Origin: Calditrichota bacterium
Lineage (GTDB): Bacteria > Calditrichota > Calditrichia > Calditrichales > J004
DNA length: 64,000 bases
Assembly: GCA_013112635.1 (NCBI GenBank)
Contig: JABFGF010000002.1
Span: 248,001 to 312,000, forward strand
Reading direction: 5' to 3'
This document shows positions 38,193 through 51,100 of this stretch, piece by piece. Each line of letters opens with the position of its first letter. Position 1 is the first letter of the stretch. The translations under genes were made by a program, and so were the position numbers. Under the pieces are notes generated by a model. The model saw only the letters and a list, made by a program, of their open reading frames with translations. It ran no database searches and was not told the DNA's origin.

Positions 38193-38513
38193 TTAATTTA
38201 TTACTTCGCCCTGGCATTCAGGATTTTTGCAAAACCTGACCTTAGAGCCATCTTCTAAAATTTTATAACCGATACGTGTTGCTACATTAAATTTTGTTGA
38301 ATAGTACATAACTTTGGATACATGAATCGGCGCTTCTTTTTCTAAAATTCCACCCTGCTGATTTTTCTGGGATGGTTTTGTATGGCGCTTCACTATGTTA
38401 ACACCTTCAACAATAAGCTTATCGCCTTCGGGAATAACTTTTAATACTTTGCCGGTCTTCCCACTGTATTTTCCAGTAATTACTTTTACCGTATCGTTTT
38501 TTACAATCTTCAT
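38193..38513 (-). CDS. rplX: 50S ribosomal protein uL24
   Basis: A 106-residue L24 with the KOW motif (DTVKVITGKYSGKTGKVLKV) and IVKRHTKPSQ. The C-terminus carries a Cys-x4-Cys pair (CKNPEC) that is not a general feature of the family. No strong ribosome binding site is seen, so reinitiation after rplN is possible. Confidence 0.98.
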   Translation of the reverse strand: MKIVKNDTVKVITGKYSGKTGKVLKVIPEGDKLIVEGVNIVKRHTKPSQKNQQGGILEKEAPIHVSKVMYYSTKFNVATRIGYKILEDGSKVRFCKNPECQGEVIN

Positions 38514-38528
38514 TTTACTTTTCCGTTT

Positions 38529-38897
38529 TTAAAGCACTTCTGGCGCTAATGAAACAATTTTCATGAATTTCCTATCCCTTAGCTCGCGAGCTACCGGGCC
38601 AAAAATACGTGTTCCACGTGGTTCATTCTGGTCATCAATTATAACAGCTGCGTTTTCATCAAAGCGGATATAAGAACCATCAGTACGCTTAATTTCTTTT
38701 TTTGTCCGTACAACAACTGCTTTATGTACAGTACCTTTTTTTACATTTCCACCCGGAATTGCGCTTTTAACCGTGATGACAATAAGATCACCAATTGATG
38801 CATATTTCTTTTTTGATCCGCCTAAAACCCGAATACATTGAATCTTCTGAGCACCCGAATTATCAGCAGCATTAAGCCTAGTTTCTTCTTGAATCAT
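38529..38897 (-). CDS. rplN: 50S ribosomal protein uL14
   Basis: A 122-residue L14: [42 protein letters not shown]. It helps form the bridge to 16S rRNA. AAGGAC precedes ATG 38897. Confidence 0.99.
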   Translation of the reverse strand: MIQEETRLNAADNSGAQKIQCIRVLGGSKKKYASIGDLIVITVKSAIPGGNVKKGTVHKAVVVRTKKEIKRTDGSYIRFDENAAVIIDDQNEPRGTRIFGPVARELRDRKFMKIVSLAPEVL

Positions 38898-38920
38898 TTT
38901 CTTAAGTCCTTATCGGAATT

Positions 38921-39178
38921 CTATTTTGCTTTTTCTAATATTTCAACCAAACGCCAGCGTTTTAATTTACTTTGCGGGCGGGTTTCCATGATTTTAACAA
39001 CATCACCTTCAGTGCAGCTGTTTTCAATATCATTGGCATAAAGCTTCAATGTTTTTTTAATATATTTTCCGTAAATCGGGTGTTTAATTTTTCTTTCAAC
39101 CGCAACTGTAATGGTTTTGTCCATCTTATTGCTTAACACTTTACCAACCCGTGTTTTTCTTAAATTACGATCGCTCAT
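38921..39178 (-). CDS. rpsQ: 30S ribosomal protein uS17
   Basis: An 85-residue S17: [53 protein letters not shown] lies before ATG 39178, inside the end of rpmC, from which it is separated by only 2 bp. Confidence 0.99.
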   Translation of the reverse strand: MSDRNLRKTRVGKVLSNKMDKTITVAVERKIKHPIYGKYIKKTLKLYANDIENSCTEGDVVKIMETRPQSKLKRWRLVEILEKAK

Positions 39179-39180
39179 TT

Positions 39181-39387
39181 CTAATTTTCCTGGTTACTCA
39201 GTTTTTGCTGATGAATTAACGTTTTAATCCGTGCAATATCCCTGCGAATATAGCGGATTCGAATTGGATTCGTTATCTGATGCGTAGCTTGCTGCATACG
39301 TAAGTTTTCTAACTCCTCAATTCGTTCGCCAAGTCTTTCATTCAACTCGTCTGCTGATAGTTCACTATAATTTTCTTGCGACTTCAT
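39181..39387 (-). CDS. rpmC: 50S ribosomal protein uL29
   Basis: A 68-residue two-helix L29 with [27 protein letters not shown] and [13 protein letters not shown]. It lines the peptide exit tunnel rim, where SRP and trigger factor dock. Confidence 0.98.
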   Translation of the reverse strand: MKSQENYSELSADELNERLGERIEELENLRMQQATHQITNPIRIRYIRRDIARIKTLIHQQKLSNQEN

Positions 39388-39402
39388 CTCTTACCCGATT
39401 TT

Positions 39403-39813
39403 TTAATGTTCGTTATATACAAATTTTGTTTTGATTGGCAATTTGTGTGATGCCAAACGCATAGCTTCTTTTGCCAAATCAAATGATACACCTTCAATTT
39501 CAAACATAATTCTGCCAGGGCGTACAACAGCTACCCAATATTCCGGAGATCCTTTTCCTTTTCCCATGCGTGTTTCTGCAGGTTTATTGGTAACAGGTTT
39601 GTCAGGAAAAATTCGGATCCATACTTTCCCTTCACGTTTCATGTGCCTGGTCATGGCAATACGTGTTGCTTCAATTTGACGGCTTGTTATCCATCCTGAT
39701 TCCATTGCTTTTAAAGCAAAAGTACCAAAGGAAATCTGATTACCACGCTGAGCGTTGCCTTTCATTTTTCCGCGTTGTTTTTTACGATACTTTACTCTTT
39801 TGGGCATTAACAT
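39403..39813 (-). CDS. rplP: 50S ribosomal protein uL16
   Basis: A 136-residue L16: [34 protein letters not shown]. It contacts the peptidyl transferase centre. GGAG lies 8 nt before ATG 39813, which fits the usual MLMPKR start better than the ATG two codons later. Confidence 0.99.
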   Translation of the reverse strand: MLMPKRVKYRKKQRGKMKGNAQRGNQISFGTFALKAMESGWITSRQIEATRIAMTRHMKREGKVWIRIFPDKPVTNKPAETRMGKGKGSPEYWVAVVRPGRIMFEIEGVSFDLAKEAMRLASHKLPIKTKFVYNEH

Positions 39814-39845
39814 TTTTTATTCTCCTAAAAAGCCAATCTTTGCTG

Positions 39846-40478
39846 CTATCTTTTTCCGATTACTTCGCCAGTAAATATCCATACTTTTACACCAATTGCA
39901 CCATAAGTGGTATGAGATGTATAAGTCGCATAATCAATATCTGCGCGCAGTGTATGCAATGGAATCCGTCCATCTTTATATTGCTCCTGGCGTGCCATTT
40001 CTGCACCACCCAAGCGACCACCACACATAATTTTAATTCCTTCGGCCCCTAAGCGCATTGTAGAAGTAATGGCTTTTTTCATTGCTCGCCTAAAGCTTAC
40101 TTTACCTTCTAGCTGACGGGCAATGTTTTCCGCAACCAGGTAGGCATCTAATTCTGGCTTTTTAATTTCATGTATATTTATCTGTACTTCTTTTCCTGTT
40201 AAAGCCTTTAACTCTTCACGAAGCTTATCAACTTCAGATCCCTTTTTACCAATTACAATTCCGGGTCTGGCAGTGTGAATTGTTAATATTACTCTTTTTA
40301 CAGTTCGCTCAATTTCAATTTTTGAAACGGCTGCTTTGCGTAAACGACTTTTGATATATTTACGTAAACGTAAATCTTCTTCAAGTTTTGTAGCAAAGTT
40401 CTTTTCATCGAACCAACTGCTGTTCCAAGATTTAATTATACCAAGTCGTAATCCGACGGGATTTACCTTCTGTCCCAA
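39846..40478 (-). CDS. rpsC: 30S ribosomal protein uS3
   Basis: A 210-residue S3: [13 protein letters not shown], a KH domain with [16 protein letters not shown], and [18 protein letters not shown]. It lines the mRNA entry tunnel. The start is TTG 40478 with AAGGAG 6 nt upstream. Confidence 0.99.
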   Translation of the reverse strand: MGQKVNPVGLRLGIIKSWNSSWFDEKNFATKLEEDLRLRKYIKSRLRKAAVSKIEIERTVKRVILTIHTARPGIVIGKKGSEVDKLREELKALTGKEVQINIHEIKKPELDAYLVAENIARQLEGKVSFRRAMKKAITSTMRLGAEGIKIMCGGRLGGAEMARQEQYKDGRIPLHTLRADIDYATYTSHTTYGAIGVKVWIFTGEVIGKR

Positions 40479-40498
40479 AATAAACTCCTTAAACTACC

Positions 40499-40837
40499 TT
40501 ATAATTCAACTATAACGGTTATATGAGATGTTCTTTTTCTGATTTTTCCAGCCCGCCCCATAGACATTGGACGAAACCTTTTTACAGAAGGCCCACCATC
40601 TACAAATGCAGTTTTAACAATTACATCCTGCATGTCAAAACGCTCATTTTCTTCCTGATTTGCAAGATTAGAAAATGCTGTATGAATCGTTTTATAAATT
40701 GGAGAAGCAGCATCTTTTCTGGTAAAATGCAATGTATCCAATGCCTGCTGAACTGTTTTTCCTTTTACCAACTCTAAAACTCTTCTTACTTTGAATGGCG
40801 ACATTCTTACAAATTTTGTGCGCGCTGTAGCTTGCAT
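40499..40837 (-). CDS. rplV: 50S ribosomal protein uL22
   Basis: A 112-residue L22: FVRMSPFKVRRVLELVKGK and RPMSMGRAGKIRKRTSHITV, the latter being the tunnel hairpin. AGAGG precedes ATG 40837. Confidence 0.99.
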   Translation of the reverse strand: MQATARTKFVRMSPFKVRRVLELVKGKTVQQALDTLHFTRKDAASPIYKTIHTAFSNLANQEENERFDMQDVIVKTAFVDGGPSVKRFRPMSMGRAGKIRKRTSHITVIVEL

Positions 40838-40851
40838 TATAAATCCTCTGT

Positions 40852-41139
40852 TTACCTGATTTTTGTCATTCTTTCAGCCAGCTTACCACCATGGCCGCGG
40901 AATGTTCTTGTTGGAGCAAATTCACCAAGCTTATGACCAACCATGTTTTCTGAAACATAAACAGGTATAAATTTTATCCCGTTATGAACAGCTATTGTAT
41001 GCCCTACAAAATCAGGCGGTATGGTACTTCTTCTTGCCCAGGTTTTAACAACAACTTTTTTATTGTCTTCATTTAATTTATTGATCTTGTTTTCAAGATT
41101 CTGATCAATAAAAGGTCCTTTTTTTATAGACCGTGCCAT
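40852..41139 (-). CDS. rpsS: 30S ribosomal protein uS19
   Basis: A 95-residue S19: [42 protein letters not shown]. It sits in the 30S head. GAGGAG precedes ATG 41139. Confidence 0.99.
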   Translation of the reverse strand: MARSIKKGPFIDQNLENKINKLNEDNKKVVVKTWARRSTIPPDFVGHTIAVHNGIKFIPVYVSENMVGHKLGEFAPTRTFRGHGGKLAERMTKIR

Positions 41140-41151
41140 TAATAGCTCCTC

Positions 41152-41979
41152 TTACTTGGTGCGTCTTTTTACGATGTACATGTTTGAAGGCTTACTTTTC
41201 TTACGGGTCTTCAAGCCTTTTGCCAATTGTCCCCAAGGAGAACACGGGTGCCTTCCACCGGAAGTTTTTCCTTCACCACCACCCATAGGGTGATCAACCG
41301 GGTTCATTGCAACACCTCTAACATGAGGTTTTTTACCAAGCCAACGTGAACGTCCGGCTTTACCAATTGAAATATTCATATGGTCAATATTTGAAACAAC
41401 CCCTATTGTTGCATAACAATTAATTGGAACTCTTCTAACTTCACCTGAAGGTAATTTGATCATGGCATACTTTGCTTCTTTTGCAAGAAGTTGAGCCGAT
41501 GTTCCAGCACTTCTGGCCATTTGAGCACCTTTTAACGGTTTCATTTCAATTGCATGGATTGTTAAACCAACCGGGATCTTTGCTAATGGCAGAGAGTTAC
41601 CGTCTTTTATTTCAACTGACTCACCTGTAATAACAACATCACCCTGGTTCAATTTATCCGGTGCAAGAATATATCTTTTTTCGCCATCAGCATAAACCAA
41701 CAAGGCTATTCTGGCTGTTCTGTTTGGATCATATTCTATGGATTTAACTGTTGCCGGGATATCAAACTTATTTCTTTTAAAATCGATTTTTCTATACTGT
41801 CTTTTATGACCACCACCAAGATGTCTTGCTGTTACTCGTCCGTGGCTATTTCTTCCACCACTTTTCTTGATTGGAGCAAGCAATGATTTTTCAGGCTTAT
41901 CTGTTGTGACCTGTGCAAAATCACTTACAGTCTTGAATCGTTGTCCTGGTGTAATTGGTTTAAAACTTTTAATACCCAT
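41152..41979 (-). CDS. rplB: 50S ribosomal protein uL2
   Basis: A 275-residue L2: [19 protein letters not shown] and the highly conserved [18 protein letters not shown] near the peptidyl transferase centre, including the His in that motif. Normal length. Confidence 0.99.
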   Translation of the reverse strand: MGIKSFKPITPGQRFKTVSDFAQVTTDKPEKSLLAPIKKSGGRNSHGRVTARHLGGGHKRQYRKIDFKRNKFDIPATVKSIEYDPNRTARIALLVYADGEKRYILAPDKLNQGDVVITGESVEIKDGNSLPLAKIPVGLTIHAIEMKPLKGAQMARSAGTSAQLLAKEAKYAMIKLPSGEVRRVPINCYATIGVVSNIDHMNISIGKAGRSRWLGKKPHVRGVAMNPVDHPMGGGEGKTSGGRHPCSPWGQLAKGLKTRKKSKPSNMYIVKRRTK

Positions 41980-41999
41980 TTCTCTTCTCCGCAGAAACC

Positions 42000-42299
42000 T
42001 TACGCGTTATCAAATAATTCAAGTTTATAATCTGCCTCAAGCGTTACAATTGCTTTTTTCCAGCTTGGCCTGCGTCCGGTGAAACGACCCTTGCGTGTCA
42101 TTTGCTGACGCATTTTACCAACAACATTCATTGTTTTAACAGATTTAACTTTTACTTCAAATTTATTTTCAACAGCTTTTTTAATTTCAATTTTATTGGC
42201 ATGGTTCTCTACATGGAATGCATATTTATTCAATATTTCCTGCTGAGCAGCCATTTTCTCTGTGTACAAAGGCTTGATAATCGTGCTTCGAGTTTTCAT
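42000..42299 (-). CDS. rplW: 50S ribosomal protein uL23
   Basis: A 99-residue L23: [42 protein letters not shown]. It is the docking site for trigger factor at the exit tunnel. Its ATG shares one base with the rplD stop (TAATG), implying coupled translation. Confidence 0.99.
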   Translation of the reverse strand: MKTRSTIIKPLYTEKMAAQQEILNKYAFHVENHANKIEIKKAVENKFEVKVKSVKTMNVVGKMRQQMTRKGRFTGRRPSWKKAIVTLEADYKLELFDNA

Positions 42300-42925
42300 T
42301 ATCCCAACACCTCATTTATTTTTTTCAAAGCACCTTCCTGAATAATAACAGTGTTAGCTTTTAGCAGATCATATGTGGAAAAAGTAACATCCTGTTTTAC
42401 ATCAATCTGATACAAGTTTGCAGCTGATTTGTATATTTGAGGTGCATATCCATTGGTTAATACCAATACTTTTTTTGCATCAACTTCCAAAGCACTAATA
42501 AATTGCAAGAACTCTTTTGTTTTTGGTTGATCAAAATTAAAATCTTCAACAACATAAATCTGTTTGTTATTAACTTTGTCCGTTAGTACTGATTTTCTGG
42601 CAAGCAGCTTTGTTTTTTTATTTATTTTACTATTGTAATCTCTTGGGCTTGGGCCAAATACACGTCCACCACCAACATGATGTGGAGCGCGTGTACTTCC
42701 CTGACGTGCACGACCGGTACCTTTTTGCTTAAAAGGTTTGCGTCCACCACCGGAAACATAAGAGCGACCTTTACTTTGATGTGTTCCCTGCCTTTTATTG
42801 GCAAGTATATTTTTAACATCAAGCCATACGACATGCTCGTTGATTTCACAAGCAAATACTGAGTCTTTTAACTCTGCTTTCTTTGCTGTTTTTTTACCTT
42901 TTTGGGAGTAGATTTCTAAATTCAT
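42299..42925 (-). CDS. rplD: 50S ribosomal protein uL4
   Basis: A 208-residue L4: [43 protein letters not shown]-type loop and VFGPSPRDY. In E. coli it represses the S10 operon by attenuation; no matching leader was identified here. Confidence 0.99.
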   Translation of the reverse strand: MNLEIYSQKGKKTAKKAELKDSVFACEINEHVVWLDVKNILANKRQGTHQSKGRSYVSGGGRKPFKQKGTGRARQGSTRAPHHVGGGRVFGPSPRDYNSKINKKTKLLARKSVLTDKVNNKQIYVVEDFNFDQPKTKEFLQFISALEVDAKKVLVLTNGYAPQIYKSAANLYQIDVKQDVTFSTYDLLKANTVIIQEGALKKINEVLG

Positions 42926-42944
42926 TTCGAAATTTCCAATTATT

Positions 42945-43562
42945 CTAATTATTGATCTCTAACAGAGAGTTTTTTGATCCGGGGACTGAACCACTCAAAA
43001 AGAGTAGGTTGTTCTCAACATCAATTTTTACAATCTGAACATCTTTGATTGTTTGGCGGTCGTTGCCCATTCGTCCACCCATCTTAATACCTTTGTATAC
43101 CCTTGATGGAGTTGATCCCTGACCAATGGAGCCAGGTGCTCTTAGCCTACTTGATTGACCATGAGTGTTTTTTCCACCTGCAAAGTTGTGGCGTTTTACA
43201 ACTCCCTGAAAACCTTTACCTTTGGACACACCGGAAACATTTACAAAGTCACCCGATTTAAATCGGTCTACCTTAATTTCCGCTCCAGGTTGCAAGTCAG
43301 ACTGATCAGAGAAAGCAAACTCTCTTACATATCTTTTAAAACCAACCTTTGCTTTTTCAAAATGACCCTTAGCAGGTTTTGAGGTGCGGCTTTCTTTTTT
43401 GTCACCAAAAGCAATCTGCACACTTTCATAACCATCGTTTTCTTTTGTTTTAATTTGTGTTACAAAACAGGGCCCCGCTTCAACAACCGTAACCGGAACT
43501 ACTAGTCCAGAATCATCGAAGATCTGAGTCATTCCCTTTTTAACACCTAAAATACCTTGCAT
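42945..43562 (-). CDS. rplC: 50S ribosomal protein uL3
   Basis: A 205-residue L3: [35 protein letters not shown] and [24 protein letters not shown] lies before ATG 43562. Confidence 0.99.
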   Translation of the reverse strand: MQGILGVKKGMTQIFDDSGLVVPVTVVEAGPCFVTQIKTKENDGYESVQIAFGDKKESRTSKPAKGHFEKAKVGFKRYVREFAFSDQSDLQPGAEIKVDRFKSGDFVNVSGVSKGKGFQGVVKRHNFAGGKNTHGQSSRLRAPGSIGQGSTPSRVYKGIKMGGRMGNDRQTIKDVQIVKIDVENNLLFLSGSVPGSKNSLLEINN

Positions 43563-43586
43563 TATTTTCTCCTACTCAACGCTTTA

Positions 43587-43895
43587 TCAGGTTTTAATTT
43601 CAATATCAACACCAGCCGGTAATTCAAGCTTCATCAGTGCGTCAACTGTTTTACCTGTAGCATTTAATATATCGATTAACCTTTTATGGATACGGGTCTC
43701 AAATTGCTCACGGGATTTTTTATCCACATGAGGTGATCTTAAGACGGTATAAACAGAACGATCAGTTGGCAATGGAATCGGTCCAGAAATTACTGCCCCG
43801 GTTGACCTTGCGGTTCTAATAATTTTGTCCGTCGATTTGTCAATCAAATCATGATCGTAGGCTTTTAGTCGAATGCGTATACTTTGATTCGCCAC
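43587..43895 (-). CDS. rpsJ: 30S ribosomal protein uS10
   Basis: A 102-residue S10/Nus[50 protein letters not shown]. It also serves in NusB-dependent antitermination. The start is GTG 43895 with AGGA upstream. It follows tuf after 14 bp, so S10 genes probably depend on upstream str promoters. Confidence 0.99.
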   Translation of the reverse strand: MANQSIRIRLKAYDHDLIDKSTDKIIRTARSTGAVISGPIPLPTDRSVYTVLRSPHVDKKSREQFETRIHKRLIDILNATGKTVDALMKLELPAGVDIEIKT

Positions 43896-43909
43896 AATAC
43901 TAATCCTTT

Positions 43910-45100
43910 TTACTCAATTATTTCAGATACAACGCCGGCACCTACTGTGCGGCCGCCTTCACGAATCGCAAAACGCAATTCTTTTTCCATCGCTATTTCT
44001 TTGCCAAGCTCTATCTCAACACTAATATTATCACCAGGCATTACCATCTCTACGCCATCAGGTAACTTAATTGAACCTGTCACATCTGTTGTACGGAAAT
44101 AAAACTGTGGACGGTATCCATCAAAAAACGGTGTATGACGACCACCTTCTTCTTTTTTCAATACATACATCTCACCTTTAAACTTGGTGTGCGGGGTAAT
44201 TGAACCGGTCTTAGCTAAAACCATTCCACGCTCAATCTCTTCCTTATCAACACCGCGAAGCAATAAACCAACGTTATCACCGGCTTCACCACGATCAAGT
44301 AATTTACGGAACATCTCAACGCCCGTATCAACTACTTTACGGTTAACACCAAGGCCAATCATTTCAACTTCATCACCAACATTAATAACACCACGCTCAA
44401 TACGACCGGTACCTACTGTTCCGCGGCCCGTGATTGAGAAAACATCTTCAACGGGCATAATAAAAGGCTTGTCAACATCGCGGTCCGGTGTCGGGATATA
44501 ATCATCTACCGCTGCCATAAGGTCAACGATTGATTTTGTCGCTTCTTCATCATTCGGGGCATTCAACGCATTTAAAGCGCTACCCATAACAACGGGAAGA
44601 TCGTCACCAGGAAATTCATAAGAAGAAAGAAGCTCTCTTAGCTCAAGCTCTACAAGCTCAAGAAGCTCAGGATCATCAACCTGATCAACTTTGTTCATAT
44701 ATACTACGATATAAGGTACGTTTACCTGGCGTGCCAATAAAACGTGTTCGCGTGTCTGAGGCATTGGGCCGTCAGCTGCGCTTACTACTAAAATTGCACC
44801 ATCCATCTGTGCAGCACCCGTGATCATGTTTTTTACATAATCCGCATGACCCGGACAATCTACGTGGGCATAGTGCCTGTTTTCTGTTGTGTATTCTACG
44901 TGTGCGGTTGCGATGGTAATACCACGCTCGCGCTCTTCAGGAGCATTGTCAATACTGTCAAAACTACGCTCTTCGGACAAACCTCTTTTAGCCAAAACCA
45001 ATGTGATGGCGGCTGTCAAAGTTGTTTTACCATGATCTACGTGACCAATTGTTCCGATATTTACGTGCGGCTTGCTCCGGTCAAATTTCTCTTTAGCCAT
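43910..45100 (-). CDS. tuf: Elongation factor Tu, copy 1 (str cluster)
   Basis: A 396-residue EF-Tu that brings aminoacyl-tRNA to the ribosome. The P-loop GHVDHGKT is at 19-26, with DCPGH and NKVD following. It differs from copy 2 by about a dozen bases over 1191 by eye and by one residue: Asp258 here (codon GAT, 44327-44329) against Val in the other copy (GTT), in the domain 2 segment before TGVEMF. AGGAG precedes ATG 45100. Confidence 0.99.
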   Translation of the reverse strand: MAKEKFDRSKPHVNIGTIGHVDHGKTTLTAAITLVLAKRGLSEERSFDSIDNAPEERERGITIATAHVEYTTENRHYAHVDCPGHADYVKNMITGAAQMDGAILVVSAADGPMPQTREHVLLARQVNVPYIVVYMNKVDQVDDPELLELVELELRELLSSYEFPGDDLPVVMGSALNALNAPNDEEATKSIVDLMAAVDDYIPTPDRDVDKPFIMPVEDVFSITGRGTVGTGRIERGVINVGDEVEMIGLGVNRKVVDTGVEMFRKLLDRGEAGDNVGLLLRGVDKEEIERGMVLAKTGSITPHTKFKGEMYVLKKEEGGRHTPFFDGYRPQFYFRTTDVTGSIKLPDGVEMVMPGDNISVEIELGKEIAMEKELRFAIREGGRTVGAGVVSEIIE

Positions 45101-45123
45101 TTTTAAACTCCTTCAAAAACAGT

Positions 45124-47214
45124 TTACTTTTCTGTATTCTGTGATTTTTCTATAATTTCTTTTGCAATTGCATCCGGCACTTTTTCATAGTGTGAAAACT
45201 GCATTGAATAAATTGCCCTACCTTGTGTTACTGATCTCAACGCTGTAGCATATCCAAACATCTCGCTAAGAGCAACATGTCCGCTTACAACTTGTGCATC
45301 TTTTCTTGGTAAGATACCTGATATTTTTCCACGTCTTGAGTTTAGGTCACCAATTACATCGCCCATATACTCTTCCGGAACAACTACCTCAATTGAAAAA
45401 ACAGGTTCTAAAAGAACAGCACCTGCTGCTTTCGCTGCATTTTTCAAGGCCATAGACCCTGCAACCCTAAAGGCCATTTCATTTGAATCAACATCATGAA
45501 ATGAACCATCAAACAAACGAACTTTTATATCTTCAAGTGCATAACCGGCAACTACGCCGTTTTTCATAGCATCCTGAATACCCTGCTTGACAGGATTAAT
45601 ATATTCTTTTGGAATTGAGCCGCCCACTATATTATCAACAAACTCAAAACCTTTTCCGGTTTCATTCGGTTCAACATCAACAACAACATGTCCGTACTGA
45701 CCTCTACCACCAGACTGTCTTACAAATTTCCCCTCAACACCTTCAACTTTACGCGTTATTGTTTCTTTATAGGAAACCTGCGGTTTGCCAATATTTGCAC
45801 CAACTTTAAACTCACGAAGAAGACGGTCTACAATAATCTCAAGATGTAATTCTCCCATCCCACTGATAATTGTCTGACCTGTTTCATCATCTGTACGAAC
45901 ATGAAAAGTAGGGTCTTCATCACTTAATTTCACAAGTGACTGACTCAGCTTATCCTGATCAGCTTTAGTCTTTGGTTCAACTGCCACAGAAATAACCGGC
46001 TCTGGGAAATTCATAGATTCAAGAACAATCTGCTTAGATTGATCACAAAGTGTGTCGCCCGTACGTGTGTTTTTTAATCCTACAACCGCTGCTATATCAC
46101 CTGTTTGTACTGAAGTAATATCTTCACGGCTATTAGCATGCATTTGCAGCAAACGACCAACGCGCTCTTTTTTACCACTTACAGAATTATATATATATGA
46201 CCCTGCATCGATTGAACCTGAGTACACTCTAAAAAATGTGAGGCGTCCAACAAATGGATCAACCATAATTTTAAAGGCTAATGCAGCAAAAGGTTCTTCA
46301 TCAGAAGGCTTTCTAACTGCTTCCTGGTCGTTGTGTGGATTTGTTCCTGCGATTTCACCTTTATCCATTGGACTAGGTAGATAATCTATCACACCATCCA
46401 ACAATCGCTGAACACCCTTATTTTTAAAGGCAGAACCACAAAAAACCGGCGTGATCTTCAAATCAAGCGCTGCAATTCTAACAGCATTTTTCAACTCTTG
46501 AACAGAAATCTCTTCCCCTTCAAGATATTTTTCCATCAAATCTTCATCATATTCTGAGACAGCTTCCAATATATCTGTTCGGTATTGTTGAGCTTTCTCT
46601 AACAAATCATTTGGGATTTCAGCTTCTTCAAATTCAGCGCCGAGAGATGTTTCATTATATAAAACAGCTTTCATCTCAATCAAATCAATAAGACCAGTAA
46701 ACAACTCACCTTCACCGATCGGGATCTGCAAGGGAACTGGATTTGCACCCAAACGCTCGCGGATCATATCCAACACATTATAAAAATCAGACCCAACACG
46801 ATCCATCTTATTTACAAAGGCAATTCTTGGAACATTATACTTGTCAGCCTGGCGCCAAACTGTTTCTGATTGAGGCTCTACACCACCTACTGCACAGAAC
46901 AGAGCAACAGCTCCATCTAACACTCGAAGTGAACGTTCAACTTCAACAGTAAAATCTACGTGACCCGGAGTATCAATAATATTAACAACATTGCCACGCC
47001 AGTCAGCGGTTGTAGCAGCAGAAGTAATCGTAATTCCACGTTCCTTTTCCTGCTCCATCCAATCCATTGTTGCAGCGCCATCATGAACTTCACCCATGCG
47101 GTGCAGACGACCAGTATAGAACAAAATCCGTTCTGTCGTAGTTGTCTTACCGGCATCGATGTGAGCCATAATGCCTATGTTTCTAATTTTTTCTAAATTT
47201 ACTTTTCTAGCCAT
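45124..47214 (-). CDS. fusA: Elongation factor G
   Basis: A 696-residue translocase of normal length. P-loop AHIDAGKT at 17-24, switch 2 [12 protein letters not shown], and domain IV ending in [21 protein letters not shown]. It sits between rpsG and tuf, 18 and 23 bp away. This is the only fusA in the window. Confidence 0.99.
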   Translation of the reverse strand: MARKVNLEKIRNIGIMAHIDAGKTTTTERILFYTGRLHRMGEVHDGAATMDWMEQEKERGITITSAATTADWRGNVVNIIDTPGHVDFTVEVERSLRVLDGAVALFCAVGGVEPQSETVWRQADKYNVPRIAFVNKMDRVGSDFYNVLDMIRERLGANPVPLQIPIGEGELFTGLIDLIEMKAVLYNETSLGAEFEEAEIPNDLLEKAQQYRTDILEAVSEYDEDLMEKYLEGEEISVQELKNAVRIAALDLKITPVFCGSAFKNKGVQRLLDGVIDYLPSPMDKGEIAGTNPHNDQEAVRKPSDEEPFAALAFKIMVDPFVGRLTFFRVYSGSIDAGSYIYNSVSGKKERVGRLLQMHANSREDITSVQTGDIAAVVGLKNTRTGDTLCDQSKQIVLESMNFPEPVISVAVEPKTKADQDKLSQSLVKLSDEDPTFHVRTDDETGQTIISGMGELHLEIIVDRLLREFKVGANIGKPQVSYKETITRKVEGVEGKFVRQSGGRGQYGHVVVDVEPNETGKGFEFVDNIVGGSIPKEYINPVKQGIQDAMKNGVVAGYALEDIKVRLFDGSFHDVDSNEMAFRVAGSMALKNAAKAAGAVLLEPVFSIEVVVPEEYMGDVIGDLNSRRGKISGILPRKDAQVVSGHVALSEMFGYATALRSVTQGRAIYSMQFSHYEKVPDAIAKEIIEKSQNTEK

Positions 47215-47232
47215 TTTTTAAAACAAACCTCA

Positions 47233-47703
47233 TTACCATCTGAAATGAGCAAAAGCTTTGTTAGCCTCAGCCATCTTGTGTGTATCTTCTCTTTTTTTAA
47301 CGCTGGCGCCTTCATTTTTAAAAGCCATCATAAATTCAGCAGCCATTCTTTCTGCCATTGTTTTCTCATTCCTCAAGCGCGAATAGCGAATCAGCCAACG
47401 AATTGACAATGCCTGTTTCCTGTTATCACGAACCTCGATAGGCACTTGATAAGTAGCCCCACCTACCCGTCTGGATTTCACCTCAAGCATCGGAGCAACA
47501 TTTTCCATTGCCTTCTTAAAAATAACTAACGGATCTTTTTTCAACTTACTTTCTACAATGTCAAGTGCAGCATAAAATGATTTTTCTGCAACACTCTTTT
47601 TCCCATCATACATTAGGCCGTTTATAAATTTCGCAACAACAAGATCCTTGTATTTTGGATCAGGCAATATAACTCTTTTTTGAGGCCGTCTTCTTCTCGG
47701 CAT
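47233..47703 (-). CDS. rpsG: 30S ribosomal protein uS7
   Basis: A 156-residue S7: [36 protein letters not shown] and [13 protein letters not shown]. It initiates head assembly of the 30S and in E. coli regulates the str operon. Confidence 0.99.
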   Translation of the reverse strand: MPRRRRPQKRVILPDPKYKDLVVAKFINGLMYDGKKSVAEKSFYAALDIVESKLKKDPLVIFKKAMENVAPMLEVKSRRVGGATYQVPIEVRDNRKQALSIRWLIRYSRLRNEKTMAERMAAEFMMAFKNEGASVKKREDTHKMAEANKAFAHFRW

Positions 47704-47728
47704 ACTAACTCCAATAAATCTTCAATTT

Positions 47729-48100
47729 TTATTTAGGTTTTTTTGCGCCATACTTAGACCGACTCTGCTTACGGTCTTCAACACCTGTAGTATCTAAGGT
47801 TCCGCGTACAATATGATAGCGAACACCTGGTAAATCCTTAACACGTCCCCCGCGAATCAAAACGATGGAGTGCTCTTGCAAGTTGTGTCCTTCACCCGGA
47901 ATATATGCTGTCACTTCCATGGCATTTGTTAAGCGAACACGAGCAACTTTACGTAAAGCCGAGTTTGGCTTTTTTGGTGTCGTTGTATAAACACGTGTAC
48001 AAACCCCTCTCTTTTGAGGGCAGGCGCCGAGTGCCGGAGCCTTATTTTTTTTCGTAATGGTTTTTCTACCTTTACGAATTAATTGATTAATCGTTGGCAA
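47729..48100 (-). CDS. rpsL: 30S ribosomal protein uS12
   Basis: A 123-residue S12: [31 protein letters not shown] and [20 protein letters not shown]. The lysine positions tied to streptomycin resistance look wild type (KKPNS). The start is TTG 48100 with a strong GGAGGT upstream. It follows rpoC after 64 bp with no terminator seen. Confidence 0.99.
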   Translation of the reverse strand: MPTINQLIRKGRKTITKKNKAPALGACPQKRGVCTRVYTTTPKKPNSALRKVARVRLTNAMEVTAYIPGEGHNLQEHSIVLIRGGRVKDLPGVRYHIVRGTLDTTGVEDRKQSRSKYGAKKPK

Positions 48101-48164
48101 TTCTTACCTCCAAAAAGTTGCAGAATGGTAATATACGAAATAGTTTTACGTCATTCAACTGAAT

Positions 48165-51100
48165 CTATTCACTTTTTTCAGTTTCTTCAATTACTGCTTC
48201 TTCAACCGGTTCTTCTGTTTCTTCTTCCTGTTCAACTTGCATGCGCATTTCATTGTAACGAGTCAATCCTGTACCCGCTGGAATTAAATGCCCCATGATA
48301 ACATTTTCTTTTAGACCAACAAGAGCATCTTCCTTTCCTGCTGTAGCCGCATCGGTTAGTACTTGAGTTGTTTCCTGGAATGAGGCTGCAGAAATAAAAC
48401 TCTTTGTTGTAAGCGCAGCTTGTGTAATTCCTAGTAACAAAGGATTAAAGCTTGCTTGTTTTGCTGGTCTGTATTTTACAATATTCTTTTTAGATTTTTT
48501 CAAATCTCTATTTATAGCATCAACTGTTTTTTTGTCAGATAACTGACCATCCCTGAAAAGCGAATCTCCAGCTTCTTCAATAACAATTTTACTTGCCATG
48601 CTAACATTTTCCACAAAAAAGTCTGATCGATGAGCCTGATCACCATCGAGGAATTTGGTATCTCCAGAATCCTTCACCCGTACTTTTTGCAACATCTGGC
48701 GAACAATTACACCAATATGTTTATCGTTTATTTTTACACCTTGCAAACGGTAAACTTCCTGAATTTCATTAACCAAATATTCCTGAACTTTACCAGGACC
48801 TTTGATACTCAAAATATCATCAGGTGAGATCGCACCATCTGTCAATCTTTCACCTGCTTCAACAAAGTCATTTTCATGAACTAAAATATGAGATCCGTGT
48901 GATGCTGAATATTTTTTGGATTCCATATCAGATTCAACTATTAACTCACGAACACCTCGTTTAATTGTACCAAACTTTACATAGCCATCAATTTCACTTA
49001 CAACGGCTCTTTCTTTTGGCTGACGTGATTCGAATAGTTCGGCAACACGAGGAAGACCGCCTGTAATATCCCTTGATTTTCCAAATTCTCTTGGGATTTT
49101 AACAATTATGTCGCCCGCATCTACTTTTTTTCCGTCTTTTATCTGAAGTAAAGATTTTACAGGAATGATAAATTGACTGACCCTTTCATCATTTTTATCC
49201 TGAATATGAATTGAGGGGTTGAGATTTTTATTTTTTGATTCGATCACAACAAGGTTTTTACGTCCTGTTTGTTCATCCATTTCTTCACGGAAAGTATGAT
49301 TCTTAACTAAATCTTTGTACTGCAATTTCCCTGCATTATCAGCAACAATAACAGACGAATATGGATCCCATTCGAAAAGAATATCACCAGCTTTGATTTT
49401 ATCCTTATCCTTAACATTAATGGTTGCACCATAAGGGATATTGTAAACAGCTTCTGGCCTGTTATCAGAATCAAGTATTTCAACTTTACCATTTCTTCCG
49501 ATTACAATCAGCTCACCAGCTTTGTTTTTCACTGTCTTAATATTTATTTCTTTAATAACACCTGTTGCCCTGGATTCAACATTTGATTCTGTCGCAATGT
49601 GCGCTGCTGTTCCACCAATATGGAAAGTACGCAATGTTAACTGAGTTCCCGGCTCACCAATACTTTGTGCAGCCATAACACCAACAGCTTCCCCAACTTC
49701 AACAAGGTCACCGGAAGCAAGGTTACGCCCATAACACATGGCACAAATTCCCTGACGTGTTTCGCATGTCAGCTCAGATCTTACGCGAATTGAATCAATA
49801 CTGGTTGAATTAACTACTTCTTCAACACGTTCATCAATCATTTGATTTCTTTTGCAGATAACCTCGTCGGTTTCAGGATTAATAATATCCTGTGCTGAAA
49901 CCCGTCCTAAAACACGTTCGGAGAGAGGTTCAATTATTTCTTCACCTTCTTTCAGGTCAGTTATATCTAAACCTAAAATTGTACCACAATCCCCTTCAGT
50001 AACAATTACATCCTGGGCTACGTCAACAAGACGTCTGGTCAAATAACCCGCATCAGCTGTTTTTAGTGCTGTATCTGCTAAACCTTTACGTGCACCGTGT
50101 GTAGAAATGAAATACTCAATAACTGAAAGCCCTTCAACAAAGTTTGCAGTAATCGGGTTTTCAATAATCTCACCGGTAGAACCAGTTAATGATTTCTGTG
50201 GTTTAGCCATCAAACCACGCATACCGGCCAACTGTCTTATCTGCTCCTTACTACCACGAGCTCCAGAATCAGACATCATATAAAGAGGATTAAACCCATG
50301 ACGGTTTGTTTTTAATTTGGTAAACATCGTTTCAGCAACCATTGATGTTGTACGCGTCCAAACGTCAATTATTTTATTATAACGCTCACCATCTGTAATA
50401 AAACCTTGCTCATACTGAGCTGTAATTTCATCAACTTCTTCCTGGGATTCGTCAACAATCTCTACTTTTTCTTTTGGTATAACAATGTCAGAAAGCCCTA
50501 CAGATGCTCCTGATTTCATAGCATAAGTAAAACCAAGGTTTTTAAGATTATCCAAAAACTCTGCAGTTACCTTGTTGCCACATTCACGATGTGTAGCAGC
50601 AATAATTTCTGATATAGTTTTTTTGGAAAGAATCTGGTTTAAAAATCCAATTTCGTCCGGTACAATTTGGTTAAAAATAACCCGGCCTGTTGTGGTTTCA
50701 ACAATTTCATTCTTTATACGAATTTTAATTTTAGCATGAAGCGAAACTTTACCAGCATCATAAGCACAAATAACTTCATTCGAATCGGAAAAAATTAAAT
50801 TTTCACCCTCAGCTCCAGGTAACATTTTTGTAAGATAATAACAGCCTAAAACAATATCCTGGCTGGGAACTGTAATTGGCTTTCCGTTTGATGGTGAAAG
50901 AATGTTATGGCTTGCCAACATTAACAATTTAGTTTCAACTTGCGCCTCATATGAGAGAGGAATGTGAACAGCCATCTGATCGCCATCAAAGTCAGCATTA
51001 AACGCTGCACATACCAAAGGATGGAGGCGAATAGCTTTACCTTCAATCAAAACCGGTTGAAAAGCCTGGATTCCTAATCTGTGCAAAGTAGGTGCCCTGT

